Source: Chrysomallon squamiferum (lineage: Eukaryota; Mollusca; Gastropoda; Neomphalida; Peltospiridae). From it: DNA of 60,000 nucleotides. Made by a program: the position numbers and the translations under genes. Numbering within the stretch: the stretch's first letter is position 1; every line of letters starts with the position of its first letter. Under the pieces are notes generated by a model that saw only the letters and a list, made by a program, of their open reading frames with translations, was not told the origin of the DNA and did not search any database. Of the stretch, positions 49,548 through 59,214 are shown piece after piece. The stretch spans positions 207,740-267,739 of the forward strand of contig CM022675.1 in assembly GCA_012295275.1 (NCBI GenBank), read 5' to 3'.

Positions 49548-52525
49548 AATAGATTTTTTTTTTTATTAAGATTACTGTCATTATCATTGTTATAAATATA
49601 GTTACTTTTATTGTTATTGTTATTATCATCATCATCATCATTATTATTATATTATTATCAATATTGTTATTTCTGTTTTCATTATTATTATTTCTACTTT
49701 TATTGTTATCATCATCATCATCATCATCATCATTGTTATAGTTACTTTTATTTTCATTATAATAATTATTATTATTATCATTGTTATTTTTATTATAGCT
49801 ATTTTTATTTTTGTTATCATTATTATTACTATCATTACTTTTAATTTTTATATTTTTTATTATTATTCTTGTTGTTGTTATTGGTAACTGATATTATCAC
49901 AGAAAGATCAGTGGAAACAAACATCAGTATTAAAACAAAAAAATACACAAGTAGAACTGTTAAAACTCACTTGAAGTTTAACATTCCATTAATAATAATA
50001 TGAAGTGATAAAATATACTAATTTTTCAATTTATTATTTGTTTTTATGTTTATAGATTTTGAAATAAATATGCCGTTCGTATATAGATATTCATTATAAC
50101 ATGTGTTTATAAAATGTCTACCCTGCAAATAGTCACATATATTTGTTTTTTTCAGTCTTTCTGACCATTCAGACATGTTATCTTTGATCAGAGCCGCTGT
50201 ACAGCGCCATCCTGTTGTCAGAGATCACATTGGTTTGTATTTGAATACAAATTTCATAGTTTTGCTCTTAAATAATAATAGTATTGTAACATTTTTCAGA
50301 GATCACATTGGTTTGTATTTGAATACAAATTCAAATTTTATAGTTTTATTCTTAAATAATAACATTTAACATTGTAATATCTTTTGGTTTATAATATATC
50401 TGTTATAGATTAAAAAAATTTAAATATAAATATATATTTTAGATTTTTTAATCGTATTTTATTTTAAATAATTAATAACTGTTTTAATATCATTTGATTG
50501 TTGTAACAAACATGTTTGTCAAAAATAACATTGGTTTATATTTCAGTATACATTTTTACTCCTTTAATACAGTTTATAACAGAGTATAGTTTTCTGATTA
50601 TTTTACTATTTTAAATAATAATACAGTTTATTTTACATTTGATTGTCAAAGATCACATTGGTTTGTATTTGGATTTTAAATACTCAGTTTTTCACAATAT
50701 TTCAAATAATATTTATTTAAAATATTGAAAACGGTTGGTTTTATATCATTCAATTGTTGCAGTATATCTGTTTCTTAGAAATCTGTTTGCTTGTTATTTC
50801 ACTATATTTTAAATAACTATTTTTATTTAACATTTTACTGAAAAAAAATTGTATTTAATTGCACCCTGTTTTTAAGGTTTATATATGCTTTTTTATATTT
50901 AATATTACTGTTAGATAGTTGTATAAAATTTCACACATACACATACAAATATTTTTAATATTTTTAAATATTTTTTGTTTATTTATTATATTATCACATT
51001 GTTTTTCTCAGACCCATCAACACATCCATATTGTGCCAAATCTACAGAGCAGTGGTTAGATTGGAACATTGGAAAACGACGAGCATCAGAGGTTTGATTT
51101 ATAAAATAGCTTTACAGCAGAGCACCAGAGTTAGAATGGGAAAAAATATCAAACATCAGCATACACCTAGAAACTTGTTTCATAAAACTGTGTCTTTTTC
51201 CCCTCCATATTCACACAGACAATAAAAACATCAGTTTGTAAATTAAATCACATTTTATTCCATATTCAACTGAGGTGTATGTAATAGCATTACGATTTAT
51301 AAACTTGTTATGTTAGTAGTTTGTTTCAGTAAAACAAAGGTGCAAGACACTGAAATTAATTTTGAATAAATGTGTTTGGTTTTGTGGACGATTTTAAGTG
51401 CTGTGAAATATTTACAGTGGCAAAGAGCTTCCTCGGTTAAAAGATTCATCGCCAAGCAGCTAGAAGATGGGAAAACGTTCAAAGGGGAACAACTCTGGAC
51501 TACAAAACAAATCATGACTTGGTGCCGTTTCCATGCCTACAGTCCTCATTATCTTGGTAATTCGGTCGTAAAATTATCAGATTGCTAAGTTTTAATTTTC
51601 GTTTTATTTTTCTAATTATTTTTAAAAACCATCTGTTATTTCTGTGCTAAACATTTATTTTAATAAAATGGTTATTATTAAAATGTTTATTTACTGTTAT
51701 AATTAATTACACTAATTTGCATATTGACTAATTTAGTTTTGAGTTTCTTACTACTTTTCAGTTGAACTGTTTATGCAGCAGTTGATTATTTCTGAAATAT
51801 AATATATCTTTATTTTTTTAATCTTTTCTTGTAGATATTACTATTCTTTAATTTTTACTAGGTAAAGGATTTTGAATAACTTTTATGCAGACTTGTACAT
51901 CATATTTTGTCATTTTAATTTCTGTTTTCTTAAGATTTTTTTAAAAATACTTTCTCTATACTAAATTTGTACATACCACTTTGCGTGTGCGAGTGTGTGT
52001 GTGTGTATGAATATATATTTAGAAATGGAAAGCTAATGTTCACATGAACTGATAAATATTTTTCATAAAAATGTAATTAAATATCCATGTTACTCATAAA
52101 CAGTGGTAATAATTTACAGATTTTTAAAAATTATTTCAAAAAAAATAATAATAATAATAATAAAAGTTTTATTACTATTTTCACCATTTTCAGAAAAACT
52201 CTCCAAGTCGCAACAATCCAGTTTTTCAAAAAGTGAGAGAATTTCAGACAGCATGCCGGTCAGTACCCATGACCTCCCGACCTCTAAAGTGACCACCCTG
52301 TCTGAACTTTCACCTTTGATCTCTCAGCTGACCTCGGAGCTGGAGACTCACAGAGAGGATGAAGAAACTGGCAGCAGTGAGGAAGAAATTGAAATAGTTT
52401 CTCTCGGTGAGTCGTTTTTAGTTTCATCTTTTCTTTTTAGTTTTTTTACTTGTTTATTTGGAAATGCAACAGATGCATACACTTGTACAAAGACACGTGT
52501 TAATATACAGACATGCAAACACACA

Positions 52526-52597
<72 letters not shown>

Positions 52598-53429
52598 CAC
52601 ATACAAACAAACAAAATCATGTGCAAACAGACTGTACAGACACACACACACACACACATATATGCACTATACTTTAATAAATATATTTTACCTAGCAACT
52701 TACAGAACTGAAATACTTTTTAATGTGATACATTTTAATTTTAAAATAAATATATATATATTGTTTTATATTAGTTTTATATATATTTACCTTCATATAA
52801 CACCCTTTAGCCATTGTAATTATTTAAACTGCAATATTTTTTAAACTTAGAAGTAACTACTATAGAATGGTAATAGATGATTTATTTATTACTTTTATCT
52901 TCAGAAGACAAGCCGAAAGTGAAGATGAAGGAAGAAACAGACGAAACTGTTGGCCACGAAGATCAAATTTATTTACCAACATCAGAGCAAGCTGCTTTTG
53001 TTCAGGAAGCTGCACAGAAGGTTACAATTAATTTATTTATTTTGATCTTTAAAATTTATTTTTTATGTCATTTAGTTGTCAGGGGACATCTGAACAGGTG
53101 GATATCATTAGGAAGGTTTTCTTAAAGTTATTTTGTTAATATTTTCTTTTTAATAAAGTTAAATAAAATTTAGTTGTCTTCAGAGATTTCAAAGACCTTG
53201 TCAAATGTATTATTATGTTCGGAAGATTAACTTTGTTTTGGTTCTTTTGGGTGTTTTTGTTTTGTTTTAATAACTTAAAGTTTACATAAAGACACCATAT
53301 AAAAAATTGGTTTATTTATTTGTCTTTTATATATGTGCATATGAATGTCTGTCTGTCTGTCTAACTCTCTCACTCTCTCTTTCATATATATCTACCTAAC
53401 TACCTGACTGCCTACCTCTTTATCTACTG

Positions 53430-53462
<33 letters not shown>

Positions 53463-55205
53463 ATATCTATCTCTATCAGTCTAGCTGTCTATCTGTCTAC
53501 CTCTCTATCTACTTATCTGTCTGTTTAACTATCTAATCATAATTATTGTCTTGTCATTTGAATAAGCAAACTACGGCAAGGAAACAAGTTTTATTTTTTT
53601 TTAAATTAAATTTGAAGTATTTTATCAGTGAACTGGATAAACTGGTGCTATTTTCATATTAAATATTTTATTTTTTAAAATTAAATTTGAAGTATTTTAT
53701 CAGTGAACTGGATAAACTGGTGCAATTTTCATACTAAATATTTTTTTAAATTAAATTTGAAGTATTTTATCAGTGAACTGGATAAACTGGTGCTATTTTC
53801 ATATTAAATATTTTATTTTTTTAAATTAAATTTGAAATATTTTATCAGTGAACTGTATAAACTGGTATTATTTTCATATTAAATATGTATATTTTTTTAA
53901 ATTAAATTTGAAGTATTTTATCAGTAAACTGGATAAACTCGTATATTATTTTCATACTAAATATTTATATTTTGTATTTTTGTTTAGATTGGTGTTGGTT
54001 TCCAGCCCTCAGAGGTAGAGGATGGAGTTTTAGGTTCAGTCTCAGAGGACATGATTTTTGGTGTAAGCAAAATCATTTTAATTAGAATTGTTAAATCTGC
54101 AGTACAGATAATATACATATTATTAATCATTTCTACTGTAATGTATTCATTTTATCAGTATATAACTGGGGCTAACAATAAAGTATTTTAAGATGAATTA
54201 AAAACCAATATTTCAGCACAAAGGATATAATCTTTGGTTTAAGCAAAATAATTTTAATTAGAATTGTTAAATCTAGAATACAGATAATATATATTTAATT
54301 AATCTTTTCTACTTTAATATACTCATTTTATCAATATGTAACTGTAATTGATAATAAATTAATGTTCATTAAAAAATAATTTTTCAATATAAAGGATATA
54401 ATCTTTGGTGTAAGCAAAATGATTTTAATTAAAGGTGTTAAATTTATTATTTTGATAATGTTTATTATTAATCTTTTCTACTGTAATATATTCATTTTAT
54501 CAATATATAACCAGTTGACAGTAAACCATTTTAGGATTTATTAAGAGAAATATTTCAGTATAAAAGTGTATATTCTTTAATTCAAGTAAAACTGTGTTAA
54601 TTAGAATTATTTAATCTAACTTATGGAAAAATTTTTATTATTAATTTTTTCACCTATACTTTTCTCATTTTATCATTACACATTTGTAACTAATATTAAA
54701 ATGTATCTACAATAAATGAAATAAAACAATATTTTCAGTATAATCTTTTTAAGTAGGAGAAATCATTTTTAGTTAGAATTTTTCAAATGGTATCTCTTAA
54801 ACATAAAAACAAGTATTTTTTTTTATTCTATATATATTTATTTATTTATATGGTATATAAATCAAATTAATTTTTTTTTTTCTCACTATTTTTTTCATTT
54901 ATTTGTTCATTGAATCATTTACTGAGCCAGGTTTAAATATGATAAAGACCAATAAGTCTGCAAAGACTGAGTGTCCAAATTCACTTGCAGATCTGAAATT
55001 TAATATTGTATTGTTGCAGGCAATGAAATCTTTCATGGAGGACATTCTTCGTGAAGCATTCCAAGTGAATCTTGAAAGCAACAAGTAAGTTGACAAATAC
55101 AAAAACACACAAACATTCTATTTTATTATTTTAATTATTTTTGTCATCATCATTGTTATAATTATTAGTATTGTTATTATCACTATCAGTGTCAGTGTCA
55201 TTGTT

Positions 55206-55246
<41 letters not shown>

Positions 55247-55682
55247 TTTTTTCTTGTTATTATTTTCAAGTGTCTTATGGTTTTAGTGTTGCTTTGTATG
55301 TAAATATCTTAAATTTATTCTTTAATTTTATTTATTTATTAAACCTTTTTTTTTTTTTTTTCCTTTCTCTTTTTTTTAAATTTAATTTTTATATAATAAC
55401 TTCTGTTGATCTTGTTTATTGTTCATTTGTTTTTATGTTACTAAGAAATATTAAATTTATATATTTTATTTTATTTTATTTTATTTTATTTTATTTTATT
55501 TTATTTTACTTTATTTTTATTTAATTTTATTTATTTATTTATTTTTTTATTTTTTTATTTTTTTCAGAAATGTCGACACAGTTTCAGTGATGGATGTCTA
55601 CCAAGGTTTGTCGAACTTGAAACAAGCCGACTTCATCACCAACAAAAACATGGGTGTCAGAGAAGATTCTAATGTCAGTTGA
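38158..55682 (+). CDS. YEATS2: YEATS2, YEATS domain-containing protein 2 (spliced gene, all coding exons)
   Basis: Seventeen coding exons (eighteen if the 131-nt intron at 48,453-48,583 is real) join in one phase-consistent frame of about 1,225 residues, close to the vertebrate protein (about 1,400). The layout is an acidic N-terminus, a conserved helical N-region (~80-145), the YEATS domain (~245-375), a long Ser/Lys-rich disordered middle, a conserved [10 protein letters not shown] region (~975-1035) and a C-terminal histone-fold-like helix pair (~1166-1215). YEATS2 is known as a histone acyl-lysine reader subunit of the ATAC (GCN5/PCAF) acetyltransferase complex in the nucleus; its histone fold pairs with NC2-beta. 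The aromatic residues that sandwich acyl-lysine are present in FFLHPSY and RRGWGEF. Each exon is listed separately. Confidence 0.96.
39262..39359 (+). CDS. YEATS2: YEATS2 coding exon 2
   Basis: Acceptor TTATTTTCCAG, donor GTCTGG. Phase 1 in, phase 0 out. Encodes [20 protein letters not shown], then [13 protein letters not shown], a conserved helical region N-terminal to the YEATS domain. Confidence 0.93.
39823..39915 (+). CDS. YEATS2: YEATS2 coding exon 3
   Basis: Acceptor TTTTTCCAG, donor GTTTGT, phase 0, 31 codons: [20 protein letters not shown], then [11 protein letters not shown]. It continues the helical N-region. Confidence 0.93.
40503..40742 (+). CDS. YEATS2: YEATS2 coding exon 4
   Basis: Acceptor CTTTTCCCCAG, donor GTGAAG, phase 0, 80 codons. 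Begins [20 protein letters not shown] and is rich in Ser, Thr and Glu. It is a probably disordered linker before the YEATS domain. Confidence 0.92.
40948..41051 (+). CDS. YEATS2: YEATS2 coding exon 5, start of YEATS domain
   Basis: Acceptor TTGTTTTAG, donor GTAAGA, phase 0 to 2. Ends with [13 protein letters not shown], the first beta strand of the YEATS domain. Confidence 0.94.
41557..41718 (+). CDS. YEATS2: YEATS2 coding exon 6, YEATS domain core
   Basis: Acceptor TTTCTCAG, donor GTGATT, phase 2 to 2. Encodes [20 protein letters not shown], then [33 protein letters not shown] and VWFFLHPSY are YEATS signatures. The Tyr in HPSY corresponds to an acyl-lysine pocket residue of human YEATS2. 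Confidence 0.97.
42180..42291 (+). CDS. YEATS2: YEATS2 coding exon 7, YEATS domain
   Basis: Acceptor CATATTTCAG, donor GTAAAA, phase 2 to 0. Encodes [20 protein letters not shown], then [17 protein letters not shown]. The GWGEF Trp is the second aromatic wall of the acyl-lysine pocket. A (TTTA)n repeat leads up to the acceptor and a (TG)n run follows the donor. Confidence 0.97.
42319..42448. repeat. (TG)n microsatellite
   Basis: TG run with a few TC and TT interruptions, about 30 bp after the YEATS exon donor. Confidence 0.95.
42450..43915 (+). other. large YEATS2 intron, first part
   Basis: AT-rich unique-looking sequence. A 62-codon open stretch at 42,784-42,972 is not recognised and has no splice logic with YEATS2. 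It may be part of the intronic insertion that follows. Confidence 0.5.
43923..46370 (+). pseudogene. decayed repeat-family (putatively transposon-derived) protein gene inside YEATS2 intron
   Basis: GC and codon-like composition rise here. A 124-codon frame (43,923-44,297, with [20 protein letters not shown]) is followed by pieces in shifting frames. These are [20 protein letters not shown] (near 44,393-44,455), [20 protein letters not shown] (45,678 on), [15 protein letters not shown] (45,826 on) and [18 protein letters not shown], then [20 protein letters not shown] (45,933-46,090). The [19 protein letters not shown] and [11 protein letters not shown] patterns belong, as far as I recall, to an uncharacterised protein family highly repeated in cnidarian, fish and mollusc genomes, probably a DNA-transposon product. 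Several stops and frame changes show it is dead. Confidence 0.5.
45357..45530. repeat. two ~90-bp tandem copies within the intronic insertion
   Basis: The block from GTTTGGT(G/A)(C/T)GTACT through TCAGTAATAATGACAATGAT to TATAATTTCAGAT occurs twice with few differences. Each copy ends in an acceptor-like ATTTCAG. Confidence 0.85.
46380..47140 (+). other. YEATS2 intron, last part, no gene seen
   Basis: AT-rich with TTA and T-runs. It ends in acceptor TTTTTTCAG for the next YEATS2 exon. Confidence 0.7.
47147..47191 (+). CDS. YEATS2: YEATS2 coding exon 8 (15-codon microexon), end of YEATS domain
   Basis: Acceptor ATTTTTTCAG, donor GTAAAT, phase 0. Encodes [15 protein letters not shown], colinear with the YEATS2 segment after the IIH helix in vertebrates. 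It joins directly to [10 protein letters not shown] in the next exon. Too short to be found by open-frame length alone. Confidence 0.95.
47639..49472 (+). CDS. YEATS2: YEATS2 coding exon 9, large Ser/Lys-rich central region (possibly two exons)
   Basis: Acceptor ATTTCTAG, donor GTAAGA. Opens with [13 protein letters not shown] in the YEATS frame. The frame runs to TAG at 48,581-48,583, while a second open frame (phase +2) covers 48,550-49,472. A 131-nt intron at 48,453-48,583 (ACAG/GTTTTATG to AATTATAG/TAAATT) joins the frames in correct phase. Otherwise there is an assembly indel near 48,530-48,550. The second part ends [20 protein letters not shown], then [12 protein letters not shown], a conserved basic helix. 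The middle is Ser/Asn-rich and probably disordered. Confidence 0.88.
49483..49890. repeat. mixed (TTA)n/(ATC)n trinucleotide tract
   Basis: Long TTA, ATC and TTG trinucleotide sequence starting 10 bp after the exon 9 donor. Confidence 0.9.
50156..50232 (+). CDS. YEATS2: YEATS2 coding exon 10
   Basis: Acceptor TTTTTTCAG, donor GTTTGT, phase 2 to 1. Encodes [20 protein letters not shown], then VRDHI. The exon end and donor are copied in the following intron (separate entry). Confidence 0.93.
50219..50680 (+). repeat. intronic repeats copying the exon 10 / 5' splice-site junction
   Basis: GATCACATTGGTTTGTATTT, spanning the real exon end and donor at 50,223-50,242, recurs at 50,301 and, slightly diverged, at about 50,650. 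A weaker copy (ACATTGGTTTATATTTCAG) lies near 50,529. The first two are ~77 bp apart and share about 60 bp of downstream sequence. Confidence 0.85.
51012..51091 (+). CDS. YEATS2: YEATS2 coding exon 11
   Basis: Acceptor TTTTTCTCAG, donor GTTTGA, phase 1 to 0. Encodes [20 protein letters not shown], then GKRRASE. The WNIGKRRA(S/A)E motif is a strongly conserved YEATS2 C-terminal signature. Confidence 0.95.
51418..51556 (+). CDS. YEATS2: YEATS2 coding exon 12
   Basis: Acceptor ATATTTACAG, donor GTAATT, phase 0 to 1. Encodes [20 protein letters not shown], then [26 protein letters not shown]. Continues the conserved C-terminal domain. Confidence 0.95.
52194..52406 (+). CDS. YEATS2: YEATS2 coding exon 13
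   Basis: Acceptor CATTTTCAG, donor GTGAGT, phase 1 to 1. Encodes a Ser-rich stretch, then [20 protein letters not shown] and an acidic end [11 protein letters not shown]. Confidence 0.92.
52500..52660. repeat. (CA)n microsatellites
   Basis: CA runs at 52,517-52,595 and 52,640-52,658 in the intron after exon 13. Confidence 0.95.
52905..53020 (+). CDS. YEATS2: YEATS2 coding exon 14
   Basis: Acceptor TTATCTTCAG, donor GTTACA, phase 1 to 0. Encodes [20 protein letters not shown], then [19 protein letters not shown]. The final helix ([15 protein letters not shown]) resembles the conserved lead-in to the histone fold. Confidence 0.92.
53592..53975. repeat. five tandem ~74-bp units in YEATS2 intron
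   Basis: Each unit contains TTAAATTAAATTTGAAGTAT, TTTATCAGTGAACTGGATAA and TTTTCATATTAAATAT. Starts are spaced 76, 70, 74 and 77 bp. The last unit ends just before the exon 15 acceptor. Confidence 0.9.
53988..54062 (+). CDS. YEATS2: YEATS2 coding exon 15
   Basis: Acceptor TTTGTTTAG, donor GTAAGC, phase 0, 25 codons: [20 protein letters not shown], then DMIFG. Matches the conserved acidic segment before the histone-fold helices. Confidence 0.92.
54045..54800 (+). repeat. five ~172-bp tandem repeats derived from the exon 15 / intron junction
   Basis: Repeat landmarks are TTTGG(T/G)(G/T)TAAGCAAAAT at 54,061, 54,236 and 54,407, with decayed versions near 54,578 and 54,749. Each is followed by TTTTAATTAGAATTGTTAAA-like sequence, TTCTACTGTAAT and CATTTTATCA, then ATATTTCAG before the next landmark. 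The first landmark is the real exon end and donor. Confidence 0.85.
55020..55084 (+). CDS. YEATS2: YEATS2 coding exon 16, histone-fold helix
   Basis: Acceptor ATTGTTGCAG, donor GTAAGT, phase 0 to 2. Encodes [20 protein letters not shown], then NK. It corresponds to the first histone-fold helix of YEATS2, the NC2-beta-binding region in the human protein. Confidence 0.92.
55568..55682 (+). CDS. YEATS2: YEATS2 last coding exon
   Basis: Acceptor TTTTTTTCAG, phase 2 entry, stop TGA at 55680-55682. Encodes [20 protein letters not shown], then [17 protein letters not shown]. The V(S/T)xxDVYQ(G/A) and DFxTN patterns match the C-terminus of vertebrate YEATS2. Confidence 0.95.
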
Positions 55683-56640
55683 CAGTACTCTGACAATTGT
55701 TGACACACACTCTGACATCAACTACAGTTTGACAGCATACTACCTTCAGTTGTCAACAATCCACTGACAGGATATCAACATCAGTCGACAAGATATATCC
55801 ATAACTGAATAGCATATCAAAATATGTTGACAGATAATTGATAAACAATTTAAAAGATTGTCAGTTGTTGACAGAATATCAAAATAAATTCTCAAGCTGT
55901 CTGCAACAATTACCGTCTGTTGACATTATGCCAAATACTGATTTTCAAACAGAAAAAAGTTGACACCTCTCTACAGTGGTTGTATATATCAACAAAAGTG
56001 GACAATACCAATATTGGTTGACAGCATACTACAAATGTTTCATGTTATATCAGCAAAAGCTGGGAGCATTAATATTTACTGACCAAACACTGCTGAATCA
56101 ACACAAGTTGACAGTTATTTCATTACTGGTTGACTTTAGAAGATACTACATCAACAGTTGTTGACAGTTCCTGACTGACAGGATACAACAGTGATTTAAC
56201 ATTATATCAACAAAAGCTGACAACTTACATACTCATTGATAAACACCATAGCATCAACATAACTTTGACAGTAATATCTATTATTGTTGACAGAATAGTT
56301 CAGTAGCTGACATTACATCAAGATAAGTTGACATTACATCTATATTGGCTGACAGCAACATTTAATAATAATATATCAATATTGGTTGACAACACACAGT
56401 TCTAGCTAACATTACATCAACAAAAGTTGACAGTATCAACATTCTACAACAGTCAAAAAAAAAAAAAAACTCAGTATTGGTTGACAAACAAAACCTATGG
56501 TTAACATTACATTGTAAATGTTGACAGTAACATCATATTGGTTGACAACACGCAACAACTCTAGTTAACATTACATCAACAAAAGTTGACAATAACTCCA
56601 AATTTTGTTGACAACAACAAAAACAAGGTGCACATCACAT
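55683..56640 (+). repeat. YEATS2 3' UTR: degenerate TTGACA-rich repeat with small hairpins
   Basis: About twenty TTGACA or near-TTGACA motifs occur in ~950 bp, irregularly spaced, with companion motifs ACATCAACA and TATCAACA. Four places read (T)CAAC-AAAA-GTTG or a variant able to fold into a 4-5 bp stem with an AAAA loop (56,050; 56,208; 56,417; 56,576). AATAAA lies at 55,883; the true poly(A) site is unclear. Confidence 0.75.
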
Positions 56641-57136
56641 TCCTAAAGGTCATCAAAAAAATAAGATTTTTTTTTTTTTTTTTTTTTTCGTTCTCTTTGA
56701 CTGTCTTACTGAACAGAGACACTGTCAACTTGATTTTTTTTTATCAGAACATCTTACTTGGGCAGCTAACATCATTCTCAGTCAAGAGTTAAAACACTGA
56801 TCTGGAGTTTACTTTGGACTTTTCGACAACGTTTTACAAAGTGTAATTTGAAATATTCATAGGCAGCTGCAAGTGATACATTTAAGAAAGATTTGTACTG
56901 TAATTGTTTTTGTAGTAGTGTTGTCATATACATATAATTTTGTTTGTTTATTTACTTGTTTATTTATTTTTATTGTTTCTTATCGTTATTATATTTATTT
57001 ATCTATTGTTTCTGTTATTATTATTATTATTATTATATATATTATGTATTTAATTATTTTATTTATGTATTACTGTTATGAATTTATTGCAATTATTTAT
57101 GTTTAATTATCTATTTATTATTATTTCATTTATAAG

Positions 57137-57186
<50 letters not shown>

Positions 57187-57417
57187 GTTATTGTTATTAT
57201 TGATATTGTTCAATTCTTTACCGAATACTCACATATTTTCTGTGGATTATATAATTGTTAATTAGTTAATTATCCAATTAAAAAAGGGAGAAAAATGAAG
57301 TTAATAAATAAATTAATTTATAAATTCATCAGTACTGTTATTATTTATTTATTTTATTTTATTTTATTTTTTTTTTTTTATTATTTTTTTGTTCACAGTG
57401 AGACAATTCTAAGAATT

Positions 57418-57448
<31 letters not shown>

Positions 57449-57733
57449 GCCTTAGTAACGCAGCCCACCTGATTAAAGTGTACGTGAATTTTGAATTTAT
57501 TTGTTATTTAATAAAACTATTTATTTCACAGTAAATAAATTTACAACTTTATGAATTTCACGTGAAAACTGGTACACCAGCAGTAAGCAAAAAATAGCAG
57601 AACTTGTTAGAATTTTGTACTTTTACTAAATATTATTTTGCTCAGTCGATCAGAGCAAGTTTATTTGTTAAAACTATCAATCTATTTGTATAAATATGTT
57701 AACAATAAATATCAGTTGTTGAATTTTTGGCTT

Positions 57734-57776
<43 letters not shown>

Positions 57777-57822
57777 TTTCAGTCTATCTCTGTGATATTA
57801 TTATTGCTGTTATCATCGGTAC

Positions 57823-57893
<71 letters not shown>

Positions 57894-57900
57894 ACGTATG
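56641..57900. other. AT-rich intergenic DNA with microsatellites, no gene seen
   Basis: Poly(T) at 56,668-56,687, (TTA)n at 57,017-57,040 and 57,137-57,185, (TA)n at 57,424-57,447, (TTTA)n at 57,733-57,779 and (TC)n at 57,826-57,889. Nothing coding is recognised. Confidence 0.8.
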
Positions 57901-57989
57901 TGAAAATCTCGTAAAATGAGACAAATGAAAGAAATTAGAAAAATCCGTCATGTTGCTTATTCTGTTTTAATGTTCCCAATTTTATTGTT

Positions 57990-58367
57990 CTTTTTATTTT
58001 TCATATTCAGCTACTTTCGTTTTCATGTTCCACTTTGTTTTTGTACCTTTTCTCAGAATATCTCCTATTTATTTGCTCCATACTTTTCATGTAGCTTTTT
58101 TCCCCGTTTCGCCACAGATCTCCATAGGAGAGATTTCAACGTCAGGGTTTGAAGAGTACAGAAAATGAAACGACCTCAGATGTTTAGGTAAAAAATAAGT
58201 CCAGTTATTTTAACTCCCTGTTGTAGTACACGTATCTTACGTGAAACAATAATTAAAAACTAGTTCCACGAATGTTTCTGTTTCCTTCTCTCTCTGTGTA
58301 ATATGCGTAATTTATGTCATTATTAGCGCGTGCACACACACACACACACATATACACTATGTGAATG

Positions 58368-58404
<37 letters not shown>

Positions 58405-58950
58405 ATATGCGTGTGATGATGATGATGATTTAACAGTTTCTGAGATGTTTTCGTTTCCGTGTGGGATTTTACATTTCCCGAGTAATATACACTTTGTCTT
58501 TTTTTTTGCCCTCCGAGAAAATCGATCACGTAATAATGACAGGTCAGTTTATCGAGAAACTACCATTTTTGTTTTTCTTTTTTCCTATTTCCATTTAATA
58601 AAAAAAATAATATAAACAAAATTATTATTATTATTATTATTTTTTTTTTTTTCATTTTCTTCTTCTTTGGCCGAATGTTTGGGAGTTTTGCTGAAGGGTT
58701 TATTTCCCTTTGGAAATTGTTCTTCGTTTTATTTTTTCATACACAGCTATTTTCGTTTTCATGTTCTGTTTTGATTTTGTACCTTTTCTCAGAATATCTA
58801 TTTATTTACTCCATACTTTTCTTTTTGCCTTTCTTCCTGTATCAAGACAGGTTTTCATAGCAAATATTTCAGAGTTTCAGTTTGGAGAGAGAGAGTACCG
58901 AAATTGAAACGTATCTTATGTGAAACAATAATTAATAACTAGTTCCACGA

Positions 58951-59047
<97 letters not shown>

Positions 59048-59136
59048 TAATATACGCAATTTGTACATGTTTTTATTTGCATACACACACATTGTACTAC
59101 TATTATTACTAATTTTACTACTACTATTGCTGCTGC

Positions 59137-59214
<78 letters not shown>

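Noticed and set aside
54903-55019. Upstream extension of the YEATS2 histone-fold exon (open in frame)
   Set aside because: The phase from exon 15 requires entry at codon boundary. The acceptor ATTGTTGCAG at 55,019 fits, and the extension matches nothing conserved.
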